Below are positions 1-10,024 of a stretch of 33,180 nt of DNA, piece by piece. This DNA comes from an uncultured Clostridia bacterium (GTDB lineage Bacteria > Bacillota > Clostridia > Lachnospirales > CAG-274). Both the position numbers and the translations under genes were made by a program. Each line of letters begins with the position of its first letter. Within the stretch, counting starts at the first letter, position 1. The stretch is from NCBI GenBank assembly GCA_947591605.1, contig CANQDF010000024.1:1-33180 (forward strand), given 5' to 3'. The notes under the pieces are model-generated. The model saw only the letters and a program-made list of their open reading frames with translations, was not told where the DNA came from and searched no databases.

Positions 1-129
1 AGTGCTTTTCGTCCGAGGAAAAGAGGGAGTGTCGAGCGATAGCGAGGCGCGAATCTCTTTATACTCTGTGAAAAAAAATGCAGGAAATGCGCGCATTTCC
101 TGCAAGCGTGTCGACTTTTTCGACACGCT
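1..129. repeat. Structured intergenic repeat, copy R1 (cut by window start)
   Basis: This copy lies directly downstream of groEL. Read on the minus strand it has a 10-bp hairpin (AGCGTGTCGA at 105-114 with 120-129), then a 26-bp perfect palindrome (79-104) followed by eight T. After that comes a tail holding GAGATTCG and CTCCCTCTTTTCCTCGG. Nearly the same sequence recurs at 25350-25482, and related versions at 10371-10512 and 5508-5681. The far end is outside the window. Confidence 0.85.
71..104 (-). terminator. Intrinsic terminator of groES-groEL
   Basis: On the minus strand the 13-bp arms TGCAGGAAATGCG / CGCATTTCCTGCA (79-104) are followed by eight T (71-78). It lies about 145 nt after the groEL stop, inside repeat copy R1, so the repeat appears to supply the terminator. 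Confidence 0.75.
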
Positions 130-249
130 GAATTACATAAATTATCGGGCAGCAGACCCTTTGCAAAACCTATTTATCGGTATTCATCTATGCTGTACCG
201 CATATGGTAAAACAAAATTTATAATATATTTTAACCGCTTAAGCCGACA

Positions 250-1875
<1,626 letters not shown>

Positions 1876-1892
1876 TTATTACCTCCGATCTG

Positions 1893-2186
<294 letters not shown>

Positions 2187-2226
2187 TTAAAAACTTAATG
2201 GAAAATTACATATCTCTTTGTCTTTG

Positions 2227-2253
2227 TTAGCACTCACACCAATTGAGTGCTAA
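2227..2253 (-). promoter_or_regulatory. CIRCE operator (HrcA-binding site)
   Basis: The inverted repeat is TTAGCACTC, nine bases, GAGTGCTAA, a perfect match to the CIRCE consensus bound by the repressor HrcA. It begins about 10 bp downstream of the groES -10 box, where bound repressor would block initiation or early elongation. No hrcA gene is in the window. Confidence 0.97.
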
Positions 2254-2263
2254 CTATGCTTAT

Positions 2264-2292
2264 ATAATAGTTTACACAGAGCAATATTGCAA
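2264..2292 (-). promoter_or_regulatory. groES-groEL promoter (SigA type)
   Basis: On the minus strand, TTGCAA (2287-2292) and TATTAT (2264-2269) are separated by exactly 17 bp. The CIRCE element follows at once, so this is the heat-inducible operon promoter. Confidence 0.8.
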
Positions 2293-2553
2293 TACCCAAA
2301 TATCATTGTTTACAGTAAATTTTATCTTGTTTTTGGCATTTTACTAATATTTTCTCTTATTTGCTTTAATTTGCTTTTATTTTTGTGCTGCGTATATCCG
2401 TGTTCCGCTTACAATGCGTATCCGCAGCCGCTTTGCCTTGTATACGGGTACGAGGCAAAAATTATATAGCTTTTGCGCCCAATATGCTATATAATATAAA
2501 TAGAATAAATTTGTCTTTTTTGGCTTATACTGTTATTGAAGATGACCTATGCC
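2293..2553. other. AT-rich intergenic stretch, no gene seen
   Basis: This stretch lies between the divergent groES and DUF2508 genes. It is T-rich, and the short open frames in it have no ribosome-binding site. A TATAAT at 2490-2495 could be a -10 box for the rightward genes, but only a poor -35 (TAGCTT) lies 17 bp upstream. I see nothing else. Confidence 0.5.
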
Positions 2554-2569
2554 AAAGGAGGCACTGCTT

Positions 2570-2779
2570 ATGAAAACACACCACACCGAGCTGATCGGCA
2601 CTCTGCGCAGCATTGAAAGGGAACTGGAGCTTGCGGGCGCAAGGCTTGACTACACCACAGACAGCCTGCTTATTGACAGCATCATTTTTGAAATGGCTTC
2701 ACTTTACAAAAGACACGCCTATTATCTGGGGCTTTGCAAGGAGCTTAATGTAACGGCGGGTGACGGCTGTGCAGTCTGA
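2570..2779 (+). CDS. DUF2508 (YaaL-like) small protein
   Basis: The 69-residue predicted cytoplasmic protein of unknown function is mostly helical and charged. The pattern ending in TDSLLIDSIIFEMASLYKRHAYYL is that of DUF2508/YaaL. I chose the ATG at 2570 because AAAGGAGG (2554-2561) sits 8 nt before it. The in-frame ATG at 2549 overlaps no such site. The next gene is BofA-like, and in Bacillus the order recR-yaaL-bofA is conserved, which supports the call. The stop overlaps the start of the next gene by 20 nt, suggesting translational coupling. Confidence 0.8.
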   Translation: MKTHHTELIGTLRSIERELELAGARLDYTTDSLLIDSIIFEMASLYKRHAYYLGLCKELNVTAGDGCAV

Positions 2780-3035
2780 ACATTTTATAATGCTTATTAT
2801 AGGTATACTTGCATTGTCCGTGCTTGTTATCGTGCTCGGCAAGCCCTTAAAAGCGCTGTTTATGCTCTGTATACGCTCGGCAATAGGCACTGCGGCGATA
2901 TTTGCAGCCGATTTTCTGCTTTCTCCCGCAGGCCTTGCCGTAGGCATAAACGCCTTTACGGCACTTGTTACGGGTCTGCTCGGCATACCGGGTTTTATCA
3001 CGCTGTATGTGCTTGCATGGATACTGGGGCGTTAG
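2760..3035 (+). CDS. bofA: BofA-like membrane protein (pro-sigmaK processing inhibitor family)
   Basis: The 91-residue product is almost entirely hydrophobic, with two or three membrane helices. The closing segment GINAFTALVTGLLGIPGFITLYVLA is characteristic of the BofA family. In Bacillus, BofA holds the SpoIVFB protease inactive in the outer forespore membrane until sigmaK is needed. Whether that role applies here cannot be judged, because no sigK or spoIVFB is in view. The start is uncertain: GTG 2760 overlaps the upstream gene by 20 nt, and ATG 2790 is an alternative. Neither has a well-placed ribosome-binding site, so coupling to the DUF2508 gene is likely. Confidence 0.82.
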   Translation: MTAVQSEHFIMLIIGILALSVLVIVLGKPLKALFMLCIRSAIGTAAIFAADFLLSPAGLAVGINAFTALVTGLLGIPGFITLYVLAWILGR

Positions 3036-3079
3036 GCTCCCTATGCCGTACTTATGATAAATTACAAGAGGTGATCATT

Positions 3080-4165
3080 TTGGCGCTTTTAAAAACCGTT
3101 GCGGAAAAGCTGCTCGAGCGTGACTATATGCTTGTGCCGCAGCTTTGCGACAGCACCGTTATAGGCAAATCAAGCAAATACATAACCTTTTTCAGGCATA
3201 TAGGTCCGTCGCTGTACGGCATAAGCTTTATTGCCTCGGATACCTCCTACAACTGCCGCATGGCATACACCATACTGCGCAACCGTTTTTTTACCCACGC
3301 AAAAAGCACGGGCTGCGGCAGTGCGTTTTTTGTGGGCATTTTTATTGACGGAGGAGAAGAGATAGAACAATTCTGCACCCATGACATAGAGGACTACACC
3401 TCGGGAGAGATCGAAATACGCTGGATGCTGGATACCTCCGCCAAAAGGATAACGGTAAAGGGCAGCCAGCCCGACAGGATTGCCGACCTCCATACCATTA
3501 TAAACAGCGCCCTTGCGGAAGAGAGCGGCGCCCTCTCATACGATACCGATATTGAAACTCTCGTAAACAACGAAAGGTCAAAACGGCTCGATGCAGTAAA
3601 AAGCCGAAGTACGATATTTACCCTTGCACTTATTGCAATAAACTGCTTTATGCTTGCGCTTACATATTTAAACGGAGGCCCCGAGATAAGCACGCTCGGC
3701 TCTTTGGGTGCGCTGGACACGGAGGCGGTGCTTAAGGGCGAAGAGTATTACAGGCTGTTTACATCGGGCTTTTTGCACAGCGGCGTACTGCATTTGGGCT
3801 GCAATATGCTGTTTTTATATGTGTTCGGCTCAAGCATAGAGCGATACTACGGCAAGCTAAGGCTGCTTATAATATATTTGGGTTCCATGCTTTCGGGCAA
3901 TATAATATTTATGCTGTTTTCGGGAGGCGTTGCCGTGGGTGCCTCCGGAGCGGTATTTGGGCTTGCGGCGGCCGTACTGGCATACTCGCTGCACGTAAAG
4001 CACTCCGTAGACGGCAAGGATACCTATTTCTTGCTTATGTTTGTACTTATATCAATAGGTGCAGGCTTTCTTGACGCAGGTACAGCCAACTCCGCACATC
4101 TCGGCGGCGCACTGTTTGGGTTTATATCCGGCTTTTTGCTGTGTGAGGATACCCAAAAGAAATAA
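3080..4165 (+). CDS. Rhomboid-family intramembrane serine protease with N-terminal soluble domain
   Basis: The protein has about 170 soluble N-terminal residues of no recognised family, then six or so membrane helices of the rhomboid type. Seen motifs are HLGCNMLFLYVFG, the catalytic serine motif GASGAVFG, and the catalytic histidine in SAHLGGALFGF. Rhomboids cleave membrane-spanning substrates inside the bilayer. I chose TTG 3080 as start because AAGAGGTGA (3066-3074) sits 5 nt before it. An upstream in-frame ATG at 3017 would overlap the BofA-like gene and has no such site. That gives 361 residues. It is third in a run with the DUF2508 and BofA-like genes, 44 nt after the latter. Confidence 0.9.
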   Translation: MALLKTVAEKLLERDYMLVPQLCDSTVIGKSSKYITFFRHIGPSLYGISFIASDTSYNCRMAYTILRNRFFTHAKSTGCGSAFFVGIFIDGGEEIEQFCTHDIEDYTSGEIEIRWMLDTSAKRITVKGSQPDRIADLHTIINSALAEESGALSYDTDIETLVNNERSKRLDAVKSRSTIFTLALIAINCFMLALTYLNGGPEISTLGSLGALDTEAVLKGEEYYRLFTSGFLHSGVLHLGCNMLFLYVFGSSIERYYGKLRLLIIYLGSMLSGNIIFMLFSGGVAVGASGAVFGLAAAVLAYSLHVKHSVDGKDTYFLLMFVLISIGAGFLDAGTANSAHLGGALFGFISGFLLCEDTQKK

Positions 4166-4210
4166 ACGTCTGCCGCAAAACGGATAAATACTATTGCAAA
4201 TTTGTTTTCC

Positions 4211-4245
4211 AAAAAAAATCCCTGCAATCATATAATGATTGCAGG
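4211..4245 (-). terminator. Hairpin with T run, minus-strand terminator of the orphan at 4305
   Basis: The arms CCTGCAATCAT and ATGATTGCAGG (4221-4231 and 4235-4245) are perfect with a 3-nt loop. Read on the minus strand they are followed by a run of eight T (4211-4218). A close variant of this hairpin occurs at 5657-5681 at the other side of the AT-rich island. Confidence 0.65.
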
Positions 4246-4258
4246 CAGACTGTCAAAT

Positions 4259-4295
4259 AACCCCTATTCCAATTTTAGGAACAGGGGTTATTTTT
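4259..4295 (+). terminator. Rho-independent terminator after the rhomboid gene
   Basis: AACCCCTATTCC (4259-4270) pairs with GGAACAGGGGTT (4278-4289) with a single mismatch, and ATTTTT follows on the plus strand. It closes the DUF2508-BofA-rhomboid transcript about 95 nt after the last stop. Confidence 0.75.
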
Positions 4296-4304
4296 AACAA
4301 AATT

Positions 4305-4655
4305 CTATTCAAAACAACAGAAATCTTCCAAATCATATTCTTCTACAGAAGTAAAAATAGATGGATCAAAGTTAGCAGAGAATTCGCCACACTGTAATTT
4401 GTCAAGTACATCATCTTCCATTTTCCGTATATTGTCCCACAATGACAGTAATTGCTTGGTGTTACTTCTATAAGGTTTTGTTAATTCACAAACAGCTGTT
4501 TTCGGCAAAAAATTACAAGCAGCATCAATCCAATTACCAAATTCAATAGCTATAGCAATAAATAATAAGAAACCGCAGATTATATTCAAGCTCAAATATT
4601 TAAACTGTCTGCAATACCTTACCTTTTTAATTATCTGCCAAAGTCCTGTATCCAA
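4305..4655 (-). CDS. Hypothetical protein, possibly a fragment
   Basis: The 116-residue ORF belongs to no family I recognise. It has one hydrophobic stretch near residues 20-40 (IICGFLLFIAIAIEF) and then a soluble, acidic C-terminal half. The only upstream start is TTG 4655, it has no ribosome-binding site, and a stop lies just before it. The first internal ATG would leave only a short tail. This could be the end of a longer gene that lost its start, or a real small gene with weak translation. A hairpin with T run follows it at 4211-4245. Confidence 0.4.
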   Translation of the reverse strand: MDTGLWQIIKKVRYCRQFKYLSLNIICGFLLFIAIAIEFGNWIDAACNFLPKTAVCELTKPYRSNTKQLLSLWDNIRKMEDDVLDKLQCGEFSANFDPSIFTSVEEYDLEDFCCFE

Positions 4656-4847
4656 CAGCTATTAATTTCTGATAATATTACTCATTCTTTTTTTAAATTG
4701 CACTTTTTTTGGATTTTTAATATACATTTGAAAGTGCGTAAGCCATTTTAAACATCTGAATTTCGATTTCAGCTATACAATACTCACAAATAATTTAGGA
4801 TAGAAACCCTGATATGTAAAGTCATTATTTTGTTTGCAGAGTATTTC

Positions 4848-5279
4848 TCAAAAGTTCATTTTATGTTTTATTAATTTTATAATAATTAAATCAAGTATAG
4901 GAACAGTTGTTGACATCCACAATAGAGCTAATCTAGATTTATTTATACCAATTTGGGTAAATGACTTTAAAAATACTAGAGAAGTAACTATTCCTATTGG
5001 TATAAACAACATAAAAAAAATATATAAATACGCAATTAACAACATTACTTCAAAACTAATTAACGCAATCATATGAACTAATGCATAATTACCAATCGCA
5101 AAGCACAGCATTATTGCATTTTGTCTAAATTTAACTGTCTTTAGTTTATTAAATGTAGATGTATTAAAAAATATTTTTTTTATGCCCATAATATTAATAA
5201 TTCCAATCACGCTTATAATAACACCATAAATAAAAAAAATATTTAGAAATGGCATCATAATATTTAGTATTTCTATCAT
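4848..5279 (-). CDS. Hypothetical membrane protein
   Basis: The 143-residue product has about four predicted membrane helices (residues roughly 8-30, 50-75, 78-105 and 115-135) and no motif I can assign. AAGGAG lies about 10 nt before the ATG, so translation is credible. Its very AT-rich codon use, unlike the neighbouring core genes, suggests transfer. Small membrane proteins in such islands are often immunity or bacteriocin-related, but nothing here shows that. Confidence 0.6.
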   Translation of the reverse strand: MIEILNIMMPFLNIFFIYGVIISVIGIINIMGIKKIFFNTSTFNKLKTVKFRQNAIMLCFAIGNYALVHMIALISFEVMLLIAYLYIFFMLFIPIGIVTSLVFLKSFTQIGINKSRLALLWMSTTVPILDLIIIKLIKHKMNF

Positions 5280-5469
5280 ATCTATAGTACTCCTTGTATA
5301 ATTATTTAATCAACTAATTTTTCTATGCATTATTTTTTATTTAAATTCTTTATTTTTTTTGCTTATATACTATAAATGAGCAAATTTCATTTTTATTGTA
5401 CAAATCACATAAAAATCATGTTAATTTAGTTTATATCAATTTATATATAAAAACATAATATATAAAAGT

Positions 5470-5681
5470 CAGACTGTCAATACACCCTATTTTGACGAAA
5501 TAACTTAAGTGTCGCAGACTACTAAAATCCGCAGGCGAAATTCACTTCCACCGAGGAAAAAGGTGAGTTTCAAGGGGTTTTTAATTCCGATGGAACGAAA
5601 CCTTTATACCTCTGTTTTCCCTCGAAAAAGTCCGAAAGGACTTTTTCGACACTCAGCCTGCAAGCATATAATGCTTGCAGG
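5470..5681. repeat. Structured intergenic repeat, copy R2 (divergent)
   Basis: This copy ends 19 nt from the metK stop. Shared landmarks with the other copies are CTAAAATCCGCAGG (about 5521-5534), CCGAGGAAAA, and a hairpin with 12-bp arms TCGAAAAAGTCC / GGACTTTTTCGA around a GAAA loop (5622-5649). A second perfect 11-bp hairpin follows at 5657-5681. The hairpin that reads GGACG...CGTCC on the minus strand in R3 and R4 is here GGTGGAA...TTTCGCC, with pairing kept although the bases changed. Confidence 0.7.
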
Positions 5682-5699
5682 TTTTTTATAAAAAATGTT

Positions 5700-6875
5700 T
5701 TATTGGCAGTATTTTGCAAACAGCTCCGCCTTATCTGTTTTTTCCCACGGTACATTTATATCGCTCCTGCCAAAATGGCCGTATGCGGCAGTCTGCTTAT
5801 AAATAGGTCTGCGCAGGTCAAAATTTTTGATTATGGCAGCAGGTCTTAGATCAAAATTTTCCTTTATAATTTCCACTATCTTCTCATCGTCTGTCTTACC
5901 CGTGCCGTAGGTGTTTACATATATCGAAAGCGGCTGTGCGACGCCTATCGCATAGGAAAGCTGTATCTCACACTTGCGTGCTATGCCGCTTGCAACAATA
6001 TTTTTTGCAAGATACCTCGCCGCATAGGCTGCCGAACGGTCTACCTTGGTAGGATCCTTGCCGCTGAAGGCACCGCCGCCGTGGCTGGCATAACCGCCGT
6101 AGGTATCTACTATTATCTTTCTTCCTGTAAGTCCGCAGTCACCCTGGGGCCCGCCTATAACAAATCTGCCCGTTGGGTTTACATAGTACTTTGTGTTTTC
6201 GTCAAGCAGGTCTGCGGGTATAACAGCCTTTATGACCTTTTCCGTTATATCACGTTTTATCTGCTCCTGCTCCACATCGGGGCTGTGCTGTGCGGAAATA
6301 ACTACGGTATCTATCCTCACTACCCTGCCGTCATCGTATTCCACGGTTACCTGGCTCTTTCCGTCCGGTCTGAGGTAATCCAGCGTACCGTTTTTCCTCA
6401 CCTCGGCAAGCTTTTTGGTAAGCCTGTGTGCGTAATATATGGGAGCAGGCATATATTCCTCCGTTTCGTCGCAGGCAAAGCCAAACATCATACCCTGATC
6501 TCCTGCGCCCGTGTCGTTTTCGTCCGCCTCGCCCTCTCTTGCCTCAAGAGAGTTGTTTACGCCCTGTGCAATATCGGGGCTTTGACCCTTAAGCGAAGTG
6601 ATAACGGCGCAGCTGTCGCAGTCAAAGCCGTACTTTGCCCTGTCGTAGCCTATCTCCCTTACGGTTTCTCTGGCTATGGACTCAATATCGACATAGCAGT
6701 TTGTGGTAAGCTCGCCCGCAACCATAATAAGACCTGTTGTGGTCATTGTTTCGCAGGCTACCCTTGCCATGGGATCCTGTGCGATTATGGCGTCAAGCAC
6801 CGCATCGGATATACGGTCGCACATTTTATCCGGATGTCCCTCTGTAACGGATTCCGATGTAAAAAACCTTTTCAT
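5700..6875 (-). CDS. metK: S-adenosylmethionine synthetase
   Basis: MetK makes S-adenosylmethionine from methionine and ATP in the cytoplasm. The 391-residue product has the family start [13 protein letters not shown], the ATP motif GAGDQG, and the phosphate-binding [10 protein letters not shown] chose ATG 6875 because AAGGAGG lies 6 nt before it. The ATG at 6881 touches that site and the one at 6893 precedes it. Expression is controlled by a SAM-I riboswitch with its own terminator between promoter and gene, giving end-product control. Repeat copy R2 follows the stop. Confidence 0.98.
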   Translation of the reverse strand: MKRFFTSESVTEGHPDKMCDRISDAVLDAIIAQDPMARVACETMTTTGLIMVAGELTTNCYVDIESIARETVREIGYDRAKYGFDCDSCAVITSLKGQSPDIAQGVNNSLEAREGEADENDTGAGDQGMMFGFACDETEEYMPAPIYYAHRLTKKLAEVRKNGTLDYLRPDGKSQVTVEYDDGRVVRIDTVVISAQHSPDVEQEQIKRDITEKVIKAVIPADLLDENTKYYVNPTGRFVIGGPQGDCGLTGRKIIVDTYGGYASHGGGAFSGKDPTKVDRSAAYAARYLAKNIVASGIARKCEIQLSYAIGVAQPLSIYVNTYGTGKTDDEKIVEIIKENFDLRPAAIIKNFDLRRPIYKQTAAYGHFGRSDINVPWEKTDKAELFAKYCQ

Positions 6876-6997
6876 ATTCATCCTCCTTGTCATTCCGGAG
6901 GGAGATATGCCTCCCTGCCGTTTATCGTTAAACCGAGTTTATACTGCGCTGCCGCAAAAACACCGCATCGGCATTACCATACGGCATAATTACAAGC

Positions 6998-7121
6998 AAA
7001 AAAAAGAACCCCTCAGGGTCCGTATAATTCTCATCTTCCGGCAAACCGGGGGAATTGGCACCGTGCATACTGCCGGTTGCCGGGCTTCACAGGGCCCTGT
7101 CCCTCCGCCGCTCTTGATAAG
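6998..7121 (-). promoter_or_regulatory. SAM-I (S-box) riboswitch with terminator, controls metK
   Basis: On the minus strand the aptamer begins CTTATCAAGAG (near 7121) and continues with the S-box core GGAGGGACAGGGCCC, GAAGCCCGGCAACCGGCAG and CACGGTGCCAATTCC. It closes with GATGAGA near 7030; CTTATC pairs with GATGAG as P1. A hairpin GGACCC-TGAG-GGGTTC (7006-7021) with eight T (6998-7005) follows as the terminator. In this family SAM stabilises the aptamer and lets the terminator form, so metK is shut off when SAM is plentiful. Confidence 0.95.
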
Positions 7122-7124
7122 CAA

Positions 7125-7153
7125 ATATTAAAAAAAAACTCCGCCCGCCGCAA
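7125..7153 (-). promoter_or_regulatory. metK promoter, overlapping the rpmB terminator
   Basis: TTGCGG (7148-7153) and TAATAT (7125-7130) on the minus strand are 17 bp apart and would start RNA at about 7118-7119, at the S-box P1 stem. The -35 box lies in the loop and last stem base of the rpmB terminator, and the spacer includes most of its T run. Confidence 0.6.
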
Positions 7154-7162
7154 AAGCGGGCG
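7130..7162 (-). terminator. Terminator of rpmB
   Basis: On the minus strand CGCCCGC pairs with GCGGGCG (7156-7162 with 7142-7148) around a 7-nt loop, and nine T follow at 7130-7138. It lies about 35 nt after the rpmB stop. Confidence 0.85.
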
Positions 7163-7195
7163 ATATATCAAAAACCATTAAACCTTAAACGGCGA

Positions 7196-7396
7196 TCAGA
7201 GTGCACGGGTAACCTTGCCTGCACGCATACATCTTGCGCAGATATATATTGACCTGATTGTACCGTTGTCGTTGATCTTTACCTTTCTCACGTTAGCCTT
7301 CCAAGTCTTTTTTGCACGTCTTGAAACCTGGCTACGGTTAATGCTGATCCTGCGACCGGTCTGCATAGCCTTGCTGCAAATTTCACACTTAGCCAT
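7196..7396 (-). CDS. rpmB: Ribosomal protein L28 (bL28, zinc-binding form)
   Basis: This 66-residue basic protein is part of the large ribosomal subunit. It keeps both CxxC pairs (CEIC near the start, CARC near residue 54), so it is the zinc-binding type. AAGGAGGT lies 6-7 nt before the ATG. It has its own promoter and terminator and so is a single-gene unit. Confidence 0.97.
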   Translation of the reverse strand: MAKCEICSKAMQTGRRISINRSQVSRRAKKTWKANVRKVKINDNGTIRSIYICARCMRAGKVTRAL

Positions 7397-7433
7397 TATT
7401 TACACCTCCTTAGGCAAAAACTCACTATTGGAC

Positions 7434-7462
7434 ATTATAACATACATCCTGCATCAATGCAA
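7434..7462 (-). promoter_or_regulatory. rpmB promoter
   Basis: TTGCAT (7457-7462) and TATAAT (7434-7439) on the minus strand are separated by 17 bp, about 40 nt upstream of the rpmB start. Confidence 0.8.
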
Positions 7463-7558
7463 GATTTTTTTGACATATAACTTTATTTTTTTCAGCTTTT
7501 ATATTCTATACTTATTTTAGCGTTAAGTCAAGCATTTTTTTAACAAACGTCAAAAATC

Positions 7559-7587
7559 TTCCAATTTAAGCACAAATATGTTATAAT
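7559..7587 (+). promoter_or_regulatory. recD2 promoter
   Basis: TTCCAA (7559-7564) and TATAAT (7582-7587) are 17 bp apart, with TG just upstream of the -10 box (extended -10). The recD2 start is 33 nt downstream. Confidence 0.65.
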
Positions 7588-7619
7588 CATAAAAACTGGC
7601 TTACGGAACGGGTGAAATT

Positions 7620-9854
7620 ATGAGTGAACAGCTTACGATCGAGGGCATAATCTCTAACATAAAATATCGCAATGACGAAAACGGCTACACCGTATTCAGC
7701 GTGATCGAGGACGAGGACGCCGATGAGGAATACATATGCGTCGGCTATCTGCCAAGCATAGCGGGCGGAGAAAATGTGTGCATAACGGGCAGCGTCACCG
7801 TACACCCTATTTACGGAGAGCAGCTTATGGTGGAAAGCTGCATACAGACCGTACCCTCGGACGAAAGGGGCATTGAGCGCTACCTCGGCAGCGGAGCTGT
7901 AAAGGGCGTTGGCAAGGTAACGGCGAGGAACATTGTTAAAAAGTTCGGCAAGGACTCCTTTAAAATTATATCCGAGCATCCCGAAAGGCTTGCCGAGGTG
8001 CGGGGCATAAGCGAGAGCAAGGCAATGCAGATAGGCGAGATATTCCACGAGCAGGCAGAGCTGAGGAGCACCGTTATGTTTTTGCAGAAATACGGCGTGA
8101 CCGTATCCAATGCGCTTAAAATATACAAGCGCTACAAGGGTGCGGCAGCCGATATAGTGGAAAAAAACCCGTATGTGCTTGCGGACGAGGTATTCGGCAT
8201 AGGCTTTGCCACAGCCGACAGAATAGCCCGCAATATGGGTATACTGCCCGACTCCGAAAACCGCATACAGGCAGGCATAAAATATGTGCTTTCGCTTGCA
8301 ATGAATGACGGCAGCGTATTTTTGCCTATGAACGAGCTGCTTGAAAACACCTCACGCCTGCTGGGCATACAGCAGGAAACCATAGCAAACCTCACCACAA
8401 AGCTGCATATAGAAAACCACATCTATATAGAGCGCAGCGGCGATATACCGAGAGTATACCTCAATTTTGCATACTACAACGAGAGCTATACCGCAAAAAA
8501 GCTTGTGGAGCTTTCTCATTACAAGCCCAAGAGCAAGCTGGACTACGATACGGAGATAAGCTGCATAGAAACCTATAACTCCATTACCTTTGCTCCGGAG
8601 CAGCGCAGAGCGATAAAGGCAGCAATGACAAACGGGGTAATGGTTATAACGGGCGGCCCCGGTACGGGCAAAACCACCATAATAAACGCCATAATAGCTC
8701 TGCTTAAGGCCGAGGATCTTACCGTGGAGCTGGCAGCGCCCACAGGCAAGGCGGCAAAGCGTATGTCGCTTGCCACGGGGGAAAGCGCACAAACAATACA
8801 CCGCCTTTTGGGGCTGAGCTACCTTGACGAAAACAGCCGCAGACAAAGCTTTGAGCACGACGAGGATAACCCCATAGACGCCGATGTCATCATTATGGAC
8901 GAAAGCTCCATGATAGATATAAACCTTATGACGGCGCTTTTGAAAGCCGTCGCCCCCGGCACGGGACTAATAATTGTGGGCGATGCCGATCAGCTGCCCT
9001 CCGTAGGTGCAGGCAATGTGCTAAGAGATATAATCGCCTCGGATACAATACCCGTCATATGCCTTAAGGAAATATTCCGTCAGGCAAGGGAGAGCAACAT
9101 AGTTGTAAACGCCCACCGTATAAACAACGGCAAAATGCCCGTAATGGGCAAAGACAGCAAGGATTTTTTCTTTATGCTTTCCTCCGACAAGGACAAGCTT
9201 ATACAGACAATTGTTTCGCTTGTTACCTCCAGACTGCCTAAATACCTAGGCTGCGACGGATTAAGGGATATACAGCTGCTCACTCCCATGCGCAAATCCC
9301 CTCTTGGGGTAGAAAACCTAAACAAGGTGCTTCAGGCATGCCTTAACCCTCCCGCAAGCGGAAAGTTTGAGCGCATACACGGCAGCAGGACCTTCCGTAT
9401 GGGCGACAAGGTAATGCAGATAAAAAACAACTACGATATATCCTGGAAGATAATTAAAAAAGGCAATGTAATAGACAACGGGCTGGGCATATACAACGGC
9501 GATGAGGGCATTATAACCTTTATAGACAACACCAACGAATATATGGAGGTGCTCTTTGACGGCGAAAAAACCGTTATCTACGATTTTACACAGCTTGACG
9601 AGCTTGAACTCAGCTATGCCGTGACAATACACAAAAGCCAGGGCAGCGAATACAAGGCTGTAATAATACCCATACACAGCGGCCCGCCTATGCTGCTCAC
9701 ACGCAACCTTATCTACACAGCCGTTACAAGGGCAAAGGAGCTTGTGGTGCTGATAGGCATACCGGAGGTGCTCGGCTCGATGATAGACAACAACAGGGAG
9801 AGCTCAAGGCATACGGCGCTTGCGGAAAAAATAAGATATTTCTACAATATATAA
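7620..9854 (+). CDS. recD2: RecD2-type ATP-dependent 5'-3' DNA helicase
   Basis: This SF1B helicase acts in DNA repair and recombination without RecB and RecC. The 744 residues contain an N-terminal OB-like part, helix-hairpin-helix segments (YLGSGAVKGVGKVTARNI near 86-103), the Walker A motif GGPGTGKTT (about 345-353), and the DEEx-type motif VIIMDESSMID. The C-terminal motif AVTIHKSQGSEY marks the UvrD-like helicase end. Length fits RecD2, which has a longer N-terminus than RecD. The ribosome-binding site is weak (GGGTGA). It stands alone with its own promoter, and a strong hairpin follows at 9892. Confidence 0.95.
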   Translation: MSEQLTIEGIISNIKYRNDENGYTVFSVIEDEDADEEYICVGYLPSIAGGENVCITGSVTVHPIYGEQLMVESCIQTVPSDERGIERYLGSGAVKGVGKVTARNIVKKFGKDSFKIISEHPERLAEVRGISESKAMQIGEIFHEQAELRSTVMFLQKYGVTVSNALKIYKRYKGAAADIVEKNPYVLADEVFGIGFATADRIARNMGILPDSENRIQAGIKYVLSLAMNDGSVFLPMNELLENTSRLLGIQQETIANLTTKLHIENHIYIERSGDIPRVYLNFAYYNESYTAKKLVELSHYKPKSKLDYDTEISCIETYNSITFAPEQRRAIKAAMTNGVMVITGGPGTGKTTIINAIIALLKAEDLTVELAAPTGKAAKRMSLATGESAQTIHRLLGLSYLDENSRRQSFEHDEDNPIDADVIIMDESSMIDINLMTALLKAVAPGTGLIIVGDADQLPSVGAGNVLRDIIASDTIPVICLKEIFRQARESNIVVNAHRINNGKMPVMGKDSKDFFFMLSSDKDKLIQTIVSLVTSRLPKYLGCDGLRDIQLLTPMRKSPLGVENLNKVLQACLNPPASGKFERIHGSRTFRMGDKVMQIKNNYDISWKIIKKGNVIDNGLGIYNGDEGIITFIDNTNEYMEVLFDGEKTVIYDFTQLDELELSYAVTIHKSQGSEYKAVIIPIHSGPPMLLTRNLIYTAVTRAKELVVLIGIPEVLGSMIDNNRESSRHTALAEKIRYFYNI

Positions 9855-9891
9855 ATGCCCGATAAAACAGGTTTTTGGTAAAAAATGATAC

Positions 9892-9924
9892 GGGCAGAGT
9901 GTCTAATTTTTCTACACTCTGCCC
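9892..9924. terminator. Strong hairpin downstream of recD2
   Basis: GGGCAGAGTGT (9892-9902) and ACACTCTGCCC (9914-9924) are perfect 11-bp arms around an 11-nt loop. No T run follows on the plus strand. On the minus strand a T run begins about 7 nt later. It may end transcripts from both sides. Confidence 0.5.
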
Positions 9925-10024
9925 TGCTCTTGCAAAAATTCAAAAATATGTTTTAATTCTGTTTTGACACGGCACCTTATACATTACATAGGCAAGCGGC
10001 TCATGCCCGACCGCTTATCGCCGC

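Larger units (their letters stand above)
4269..5469. other. AT-rich island, probable acquired segment
   Basis: Base composition drops sharply to very AT-rich relative to both sides. The island holds two minus-strand ORFs of unknown function, with non-coding AT-rich sequence at 4656-4847 and 5280-5469 in which I see no motif I trust. It lies between two imperfect direct repeats that begin CAGACTGTCAA (4246-4268 and 5470-5491). No transposase or integrase gene is present. Confidence 0.6.

Noticed and set aside
1..129. CRISPR array from the repeated blocks
   Set aside because: The copies are single, 5-15 kb apart, and lack regular spacers. They are dispersed elements.
2287..2573. Short plus-strand frames upstream of the DUF2508 gene
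   Set aside because: They are in AT-rich intergenic sequence without ribosome-binding sites.
6081..6989. 302-codon plus-strand open frame opposite metK
   Set aside because: It lies antisense to a clear metK, has no ribosome-binding site, and its product has the odd composition of a shadow frame.
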